DNA from: PWQG01 sp040882255
GTDB taxonomy: Bacteria; Pseudomonadota; Gammaproteobacteria; Pseudomonadales; Pseudohongiellaceae
Assembly (NCBI GenBank): GCA_040882255.1
Contig: JBBEBP010000029.1
Coordinates: 194,513-258,512 of the forward strand
Direction: 5' to 3'
DNA length: 64,000 bases
In this document: piece by piece, positions 59,097 to 64,000 of the stretch
Layout of the letters: each line of letters begins with the position of its first letter
How positions within the stretch are numbered: position 1 is the stretch's first letter
Notes under the pieces: generated by a model
Told to the model about the DNA's origin: nothing
What the model saw: the letters and a program-made list of their open reading frames with translations, nothing else
The model's database searches: none
Translations under genes and position numbers: made by a program

Positions 59097-60503
59097 TTAG
59101 TCGCCGCGAGCCTCCAGATTCTTCAGTGCCTCGGCCGCCGCCTTGCGCACCTGCGCGGGCGCTGTGCCACCGATGTGATCGCGCGCCTGCACCGAGCCTT
59201 CCAGGGTCAGCACCTCGAACACATCCTCGCCGATGTGATCCGAGAACCGCTGCAGCTCCTGCAGGGACAGCTCGCTCAGGTCCTGCTTCTTCTCCAGCGC
59301 ATAAGCCACGGACTGCCCGACCACCTCGTGGGCATCGCGGAACGCCAGGCCTTTCTTGACCAGATAGTCCGCCAGGTCGGTGGCCGTTGCGTAGCCCTTG
59401 CGGGCGGCCTCGTACATGCTGTCCTTTTTTGCACGGATGGCCGGGATCATGTCGGCGTAGGCCTTCAGGCAGTCCAGCACCGTGTCGAGCAGGTCGAACA
59501 GCGGCTCCTTGTCTTCCTGGTTGTCCTTGTTGTAGGCCAGCGGCTGGGACTTCATCAGGGTCAGCAGCGAGACCAGGTGGCCGTTGACCCGGCCGGTCTT
59601 GCCGCGCACCAGCTCGGGTACGTCCGGGTTCTTTTTCTGCGGCATGATGGAGGAGCCGGTGCAGAAGCGGTCGGGCAGGTCGATGAAGTCGAACTGCGCC
59701 GAGGTCCACAACACCAGTTCCTCGGAGAAGCGCGACAGGTGCGTCATCAGCAGGCTGGCATCAGCGGCCAGCTCGATGGCGAAATCCCGGTCGCTGACCG
59801 AGTCCAGCGAGTTGGCCGACGGACGGTCGAAGCCCAGCAGCTCCGCGGTCATGGCGCGGTCGATCGGGAAGCTGGTGCCGGCCAGCGCGGCGGCGCCCAG
59901 CGGCGAGACGTTGAGGCGCTGGCGGCAGTCCATGAAGCGGCCGTGATCGCGCTCCAGCATCTCGTACCAGGCCAGCAGGTGGTGACCGAAGGTGATCGGC
60001 TGGGCGGTCTGCAGGTGCGTGAAGCCCGGCATGATGGTGTCCGCCTCGCGTTCGGCGACCTCGGCCAGCGCTTTCTGGAGGCGGGTGATCTCGGCGCCGA
60101 TGGCGTCGGTGGCATCGCGCACGTACAGGCGGATGTCGGTGGCCACCTGGTCGTTGCGCGAGCGCCCCGTGTGCAGCTTCTTGCCGGTCAGGCCGATGCG
60201 CTTCGTCAGCTCGGCCTCGATGTTCATGTGCACGTCTTCCAGGCTCACCGACCACTCGAAATTGCCGGCCGCGATGTCATCGCGGATGCCTTTCAGTCCG
60301 CTGATGATGTCGTCCTTCTCCTGCCCGGTGAGAATGCCCACCTTGTGCAGCATCGTGGCGTGGGCGATGGAACCGGCGATGTCCTGCGGCGCCAGGCGCT
60401 GATCGAAATTCACCGAGGCGGTGAAGCGCTCCACGAATGCATCGGTGGGCTCGGTGAATCGACCGCCCCAGAGGCGGCTGTCGGGTTGATCCTGCTTGCT
60501 CAT
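59097..60503 (-). CDS. argH: argininosuccinate lyase
   Basis: A 468-residue enzyme of the fumarase/aspartase superfamily that splits argininosuccinate into arginine and fumarate. The signature GSSIMPQKKNPDVPELVRGK contains the catalytic Ser. Other features are LWGGRFTEPTDAFVERFTAS at the N-terminus and TGRSRNDQVATDIRLY, then HLQTAQPITFGHH. ATG 60503 is preferred (ATG 60515 possible). It diverges from hemC, and the toxin-antitoxin pair lies downstream. Confidence 0.96.
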   Translation of the reverse strand: MSKQDQPDSRLWGGRFTEPTDAFVERFTASVNFDQRLAPQDIAGSIAHATMLHKVGILTGQEKDDIISGLKGIRDDIAAGNFEWSVSLEDVHMNIEAELTKRIGLTGKKLHTGRSRNDQVATDIRLYVRDATDAIGAEITRLQKALAEVAEREADTIMPGFTHLQTAQPITFGHHLLAWYEMLERDHGRFMDCRQRLNVSPLGAAALAGTSFPIDRAMTAELLGFDRPSANSLDSVSDRDFAIELAADASLLMTHLSRFSEELVLWTSAQFDFIDLPDRFCTGSSIMPQKKNPDVPELVRGKTGRVNGHLVSLLTLMKSQPLAYNKDNQEDKEPLFDLLDTVLDCLKAYADMIPAIRAKKDSMYEAARKGYATATDLADYLVKKGLAFRDAHEVVGQSVAYALEKKQDLSELSLQELQRFSDHIGEDVFEVLTLEGSVQARDHIGGTAPAQVRKAAAEALKNLEARGD

Positions 60504-60540
60504 AAGTCGGTCCATGGTCGTGGTTGGCGCAATGCGCGCG

Positions 60541-60549
60541 ATTATACCA
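60541..60549 (-). promoter_or_regulatory. extended -10 promoter of argH
   Basis: TGGTATAAT on the minus strand gives an extended -10 (TGN plus TATAAT), 37 bases before ATG 60503. No good -35 is present, as is common with extended -10 promoters. Confidence 0.5.
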
Positions 60550-60666
60550 GCCTTTCCGCGCCGCTTCCGCGCTGCGGAGCGGCCGCCGCCTGACGCAGTC
60601 ACCGGGATGCTATAGAATGGCGTTCATCATTTGCTGTACTTTTGCCGTACTGAGGAACACCGACCC

Positions 60667-61623
60667 ATGACCGGAAAAACCATCCGCATCGCCACCCGGC
60701 GCAGCCCGCTGGCCCTGTGGCAGGCCGAATTCGTGCGCGACCGCCTGCTGGAGCTGGACCCGAAGCTCAATGTGGAGCTGGTGAAGATCAAGACGCGCGG
60801 GGACAAAATCCTGGATGTACCGCTTGCCAAGATCGGCGGCAAGGCCCTGTTCATCAAGGAGCTGGAAGTGGCGATGCTGGAGGGCGAGGCCGACATCGCG
60901 GTGCACTCGATGAAGGATGTGCCCCGGGATTTTCCGGAGGGGCTGCACCTGTCGGTGATCTGCGAGCGCGAAGACCCGACCGACGCCTTTGTCTCCAACC
61001 ACTACTCTCACATCGACGAGCTGCCCGAAGGCGCCAAGGTCGGGACGTCCAGTCTGCGCCGCCAGTGCCAGCTCAAGAACCATCGCCCGGACCTGCAGGT
61101 CGGCTTCCTGCGCGGCAACGTCGGCACCCGGCTGGGCAAGCTCGACGACGGGCAGTTTGATGCCATCGTGCTGGCCACGGCCGGCCTGCTGCGCCTGGAA
61201 CTGCAGGAGCGCATCGCCTGGCGCATGGCGCCGGAAGTCTCCCTGCCCTCGGGCGGGCAGGGCGCGGTGGGTATCGAATGCCGCCGTGACGACCTGTGGC
61301 TCAACGAGCTGCTGCAGGGCCTGCACCACAAGGACACCGCCGACCGCGTCTACGCCGAGCGGGCCCTGAACCACCGCCTGGAAGGCAGCTGCCAGGTACC
61401 GATCGGCTGCTACGCGGTGCTGGAAGGCAACGAGCTGTACCTGCGCGGCCTGGTCGGCGACCCGGATGGCAGCCGCGTGCTGCGCACCGAGATCCGTGGC
61501 CCGCGCGACCAGGGCACCGAGCTCGGCGTACGGGCCGCCGAACACCTGCTGGAGCAGGGCGCCGGCGAGATTCTCGACGCCCTGAGCGAAGAGCAGGTCC
61601 GGCCCGAGGACCCCGCGAAGTAA
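60667..61623 (+). CDS. hemC: hydroxymethylbilane synthase (porphobilinogen deaminase)
   Basis: A 318-residue enzyme that polymerises four porphobilinogens to hydroxymethylbilane. RIATRRSPLALWQAEFVRD, AVHSMKDVP, GTSSLRRQCQL, LRGNVGTRLGKLD and the cofactor cysteine in LEGSCQVPIGCYA are all seen. ATG 60667 is chosen over an upstream ATG at 60631. It is followed by hemD with a one-base overlap (TAATG). The C-terminal tail is slightly extended. Confidence 0.97.
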   Translation: MTGKTIRIATRRSPLALWQAEFVRDRLLELDPKLNVELVKIKTRGDKILDVPLAKIGGKALFIKELEVAMLEGEADIAVHSMKDVPRDFPEGLHLSVICEREDPTDAFVSNHYSHIDELPEGAKVGTSSLRRQCQLKNHRPDLQVGFLRGNVGTRLGKLDDGQFDAIVLATAGLLRLELQERIAWRMAPEVSLPSGGQGAVGIECRRDDLWLNELLQGLHHKDTADRVYAERALNHRLEGSCQVPIGCYAVLEGNELYLRGLVGDPDGSRVLRTEIRGPRDQGTELGVRAAEHLLEQGAGEILDALSEEQVRPEDPAK

Positions 61624-62402
61624 TGGCTGCCCCGCTGGCGGGACTCACCGTTCTGCTGACCCGGGCCGAACCGCTGCTCAGCGAATCGGTCCGCGCCCTG
61701 GAAGAGGCCGGCGCACGTGTGCTGGCCATCCCCCTGATCCGCATCGAACCGGTCCATGAGCCGGCCGCCGTACAGTCGGTCAAGAATGCCGTCATGGAGC
61801 TGGACCGCTACGACATGGCGATCTTCATCAGCACCAACGCTGCCCGCCTGGGCATGGAATGGATCGACCGCTACTGGCCCCAGCTCCCCCGCGATCTCAC
61901 CGCCTGGTCCGTGGGACCCGGCACGGCCCGCGTGCTGGAAGAATTCACCTGGCCCGTGCAGTGCCCGCCGGAGGGTGTGACCAGCGAGGCGTTGCTGGAT
62001 ATGCCGGAGATGCGGGATGTGGACGGCAAGCGGATTGCGCTGTTCCGCGGAGTGGGTGGCCGGGAGACGCTGGCGGCGAAGCTGCGGGAGCGTGGGGCGA
62101 CGGTGGATTATATCGAATTGTATGTGCGGGAGCCCAGACCGGAGGCTGCGGATGAGCTGGCGGCGGCGTTGGCGGAGGAGTCTGTGGATGCTGTGGTGGC
62201 GAGTAGTCTGCAGATTACGCAGGAGTTGGAAGGGTTGGTGGAGAAGGTGCCTGGTGGGGGGCGGTTGTTGGGGATTCCGTTGTTGGTGCCTTCGGAGCGG
62301 GTGGCGGCTTATGCGCGGGAGGCGGGGTTTGAGCACGTGATCAATGCCGGAGGGGCTGGCGATAACGCCGTTCTGAGCGCTCTGGCTTCCCTGCGCGACT
62401 GA
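61623..62402 (+). CDS. hemD: uroporphyrinogen-III synthase
   Basis: A 259-residue HemD that closes and inverts the tetrapyrrole ring. It shows LAGLTVLLTRAEPLLSESV, IFISTNAARLGMEWI, WSVGPGTARVLEEF and PPEGVTSEALL, then IALFRGVGGRETLAAKLRERG and LYVREPRP. Sequence conservation in the family is low, and position after hemC supports the call. Base use changes within the gene: the first part is C-rich, while roughly 61975-62340 is strongly G-rich. hemX and hemY, which often follow, are absent. Confidence 0.92.
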   Translation: MAAPLAGLTVLLTRAEPLLSESVRALEEAGARVLAIPLIRIEPVHEPAAVQSVKNAVMELDRYDMAIFISTNAARLGMEWIDRYWPQLPRDLTAWSVGPGTARVLEEFTWPVQCPPEGVTSEALLDMPEMRDVDGKRIALFRGVGGRETLAAKLRERGATVDYIELYVREPRPEAADELAAALAEESVDAVVASSLQITQELEGLVEKVPGGGRLLGIPLLVPSERVAAYAREAGFEHVINAGGAGDNAVLSALASLRD

Positions 62403-62755
62403 AGTGTTTCCTTACCCCTGTCTCCCTGTTAGTAACTGTTCGTTTTGCCGCAGGATTCCTTCGGCTAGTCGATGCTGTGCTGCGTACTGGTGAGGACCGG
62501 GCAAACCGGTTACAGTGACACGCGGGGCGAACAATATCAGTGTGAGTGGACGCTTGAAGGGATCAGTACCAGCACGCGTATCGGTCGATTCTGGTGGACA
62601 TGATCTGTTGGCATCGGAGAAGCAGTTTGGTAGCGGCGGATAACGGCGATGTTTCTTGTGGACATGTCATGCAGAGATCATGAGGCGATCATCACTGGCA
62701 CTGGTCACGACAAAAACTGTTAGTGAACAATTAAAATTCGAAACCGAGGTGACGG
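62403..62755. other. 353-base gap without a recognised gene
   Basis: No convincing coding sequence is seen. It holds an eight-base direct repeat CTGTTAGT at 62426-62433 and 62717-62724, and a TGGACATG pair near 62597 and 62661. Base composition falls toward the right end, where the AT-richer region begins. It may be a junction of an acquired segment. Confidence 0.4.
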
Positions 62756-63781
62756 ATGGCAACCGAAGAATGGAAACAAAAAAGGGAAAACGCTGAAACG
62801 TCTTTGAAGCGAATGCAAGAGTTCGATGTCTCCCAACTGCCACGGGAAGATGAACTCGGGATAAATTTTCGGTTTACAGATGCAGTTGAACCGGCTCAGC
62901 GCCTAGTGGACTTATTCAATCGACTTTCAATCGCGGCGTTGGATGATTTCGGCGATACGCAATTGGATCAGATAGAGAAAGCTGCAGCGAGCTGTTACAA
63001 CCTCTTTAGCCAAGTACTCGAGTTCGATGAAACGCAGGGCGATGCACTAGGCGCTCGGAATCGCCTAATAGACCAAATAGAAAAAGCTTATCAAGGAGCA
63101 TTTAGTACACTTTATCCTCTGATTGGTTATTCCTTGTATAAGACAGCTGACTTTAATCGCTTGGAAGCTGATGCCAGAGCAGCTCTGCAAGGTATCAAAG
63201 ACGAAGCAGGAAGCGTTACGAAAGAACTAGAAAAACAAAAGGTCGACGCAGATTCAGTGCTCGATGAAATCAGAAATGTTGCAGCGGAGCAAGGTGTAAC
63301 GCAGCAGGCAATATATTTTAAAAGCGAGGCTGATTCAAATAGTGAAGATGCCGAAATGTGGCGCAGTAGAACGATCAATGTGGCATGGATATTAGGGATA
63401 TTTGCCATACTAAGTTTGTTCCTACATAAAATCCCTTTTCTATCACCGCAGAACACTTACGAAACAGTTCAATTGGCAGTGAGCAAAATATTAATATTCG
63501 CGGTTCTGAGTTACGTTTTGTTCCTATTCGCAAAGAATTTTCTATCTCATAAGCACAATGCGATTGTTAATCGACATCGACAAAATGCTCTAATGACATA
63601 CAAGTCTCTTGTGGAGGCAGCAGGAGACAATCAGCAGGCCAGTGATGCGGTATTGATTCATGCGGCAGCATGCATTTATTCACCACAAGCTACCGGATAC
63701 ACCAATAGTGGATCGGGGGGGCAGAATGCTAGGTCAATTGTGGAGTTGTTGTCTAAACCAATTTCAATGAATTCAGAATAA
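62756..63781 (+). CDS. coiled-coil protein with two membrane helices, unknown function
   Basis: 341 residues. A hydrophilic N-terminal part (1-205) is helical, including a coiled coil around 140-185 (KDEAGSVTKELEKQKVDADS). Two membrane helices follow: about 206-226 (INVAWILGIFAILSLFLH) and 238-260 (SKILIFAVLSYVLFLFA). A cytosolic tail begins HNAIVNRHRQNALMTYKSLVEA and ends with SPQATGYTN. I have the impression of this tail pattern in proteins from mobile or defence regions, but cannot name a family. The gene is clearly AT-richer than the rest of the window, with different codon use, so horizontal gain is likely. GAGGTGACGG precedes the ATG. Confidence 0.75.
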   Translation: MATEEWKQKRENAETSLKRMQEFDVSQLPREDELGINFRFTDAVEPAQRLVDLFNRLSIAALDDFGDTQLDQIEKAAASCYNLFSQVLEFDETQGDALGARNRLIDQIEKAYQGAFSTLYPLIGYSLYKTADFNRLEADARAALQGIKDEAGSVTKELEKQKVDADSVLDEIRNVAAEQGVTQQAIYFKSEADSNSEDAEMWRSRTINVAWILGIFAILSLFLHKIPFLSPQNTYETVQLAVSKILIFAVLSYVLFLFAKNFLSHKHNAIVNRHRQNALMTYKSLVEAAGDNQQASDAVLIHAAACIYSPQATGYTNSGSGGQNARSIVELLSKPISMNSE

Positions 63782-63878
63782 TTCTCACTAACTACTAAAT
63801 TGAAGAGGAACAGTGCTCTGCCCTGTCCAGTATTAAGGGCCTTGGCGAAAGATAGAAATAACCTCAGAGGAGCCATTT

Positions 63879-63998
63879 ATGCCGCGCAAGGGCACGTATT
63901 ATCTCGGGCGAGTATTAAAAACAGGTGCACTCCAGACTAGCGACATTAGAGATGGTCCCGCAATTTCGGACACCGGTATAAGTGCAACAGCGCCCTGA
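63879..63998 (+). CDS. possible small protein (39 residues)
   Basis: A short open frame from ATG 63879 to TGA 63996-63998, with a strong AGAGGAG ribosome-binding site seven bases upstream. It begins MPRKGTYYLGRVLKTGALQT and is not recognised. It might be a real small gene of the acquired region, or the start of a gene disrupted by a frameshift. The stretch 63782-63878 before it shows nothing else. Confidence 0.25.
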   Translation: MPRKGTYYLGRVLKTGALQTSDIRDGPAISDTGISATAP

Positions 63999-64000
63999 CT

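Noticed and set aside
59082..60593. 503-codon open frame opposite argH
   Set aside because: It covers argH on the other strand in full and shows no domain pattern. High GC content makes such antisense frames long.
1..64000. rRNA or tRNA genes, phage attachment sites, IS elements
   Set aside because: No rRNA cores, tRNA T-loop sequences (GTTCGAATC-type) with flanking stems, or transposase motifs were found by reading.

Overview
The window reads as a GC-rich gammaproteobacterial chromosome segment, densely packed on both strands. No rRNA, tRNA, CRISPR array, prophage or intact insertion sequence was seen. Several gene orders resemble Pseudomonas and Ectothiorhodospiraceae-like bacteria: nudF-yqiB-cpdA-parE-parC-fimX; yggS next to pilT; ruvX-algH-tonB-gshB-pilG; lptM-lysA-dapF-DUF484; and argH followed by hemC-hemD. 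This supports the class; family or genus cannot be fixed from sequence reading alone.

Layout. 1-9.8 kb: metY, hemH, a TolC-type outer membrane protein, thiC, DAHP synthase, two c-type cytochromes and a glutathione transferase. 10-15 kb: a two-component pair of the type normally tied to a dedicated sortase, DUF2889 and mgtE. 15.1-21.3 kb: an RpoE/ChrR (ECF11) singlet-oxygen-type stress regulon. The sigma/anti-sigma pair diverges from a six-gene lipid-modifying operon, with TGATCC-type promoter candidates in between. 21.3-29.8 kb: nudF-yqiB-cpdA-parE-parC, interrupted by a DUF234 ATPase flanked by short repeats. 29.8-33.1 kb: an AhpA/YtjB-like sensor and a FimX-like protein. 33.1-36.2 kb: epmB, efp and epmA, the complete EF-P beta-lysylation set, then a small zinc-ribbon membrane protein.

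36.3-40.9 kb holds the most unusual cassette: an LpxL-like acyltransferase, a stand-alone acyl carrier protein, a membrane-fusion protein and a C39-peptidase ABC exporter, tightly coupled and with no precursor peptide in sight. 41-48.6 kb: yggS, pilT, ruvX, algH, a TonB3-like protein and gshB. These are followed by an eroded Pil-Chp locus of PilG-like and PilH-like receivers with complementary active-site losses and a kinase-less ChpA/FimL-like scaffold. PilI, PilJ and the CheA-type kinase are absent. 48.7-55.3 kb: a membrane protein, two GT2 glycosyltransferases and a 1399-residue four-module glycosyltransferase sitting where xerC usually follows DUF484.

55.3-62.4 kb: DUF484, dapF, lysA, a small lptM gene, a HigBA-like toxin-antitoxin pair with a palindromic operator, argH, hemC and hemD. 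The last 1.6 kb is visibly AT-richer and carries an unrecognised coiled-coil, two-membrane-helix protein, probably acquired.

How it fits together: EF-P and its two modifiers make one translation module; PilT, FimX and the PilG/PilH/ChpA-like genes point to type IV pili with an altered signalling chain; RpoE-ChrR with Cfa, DUF1365 and SDR suggests photo-oxidative membrane-lipid remodelling; the TolC-like protein could in principle serve the C39 exporter, though it is 34 kb away.
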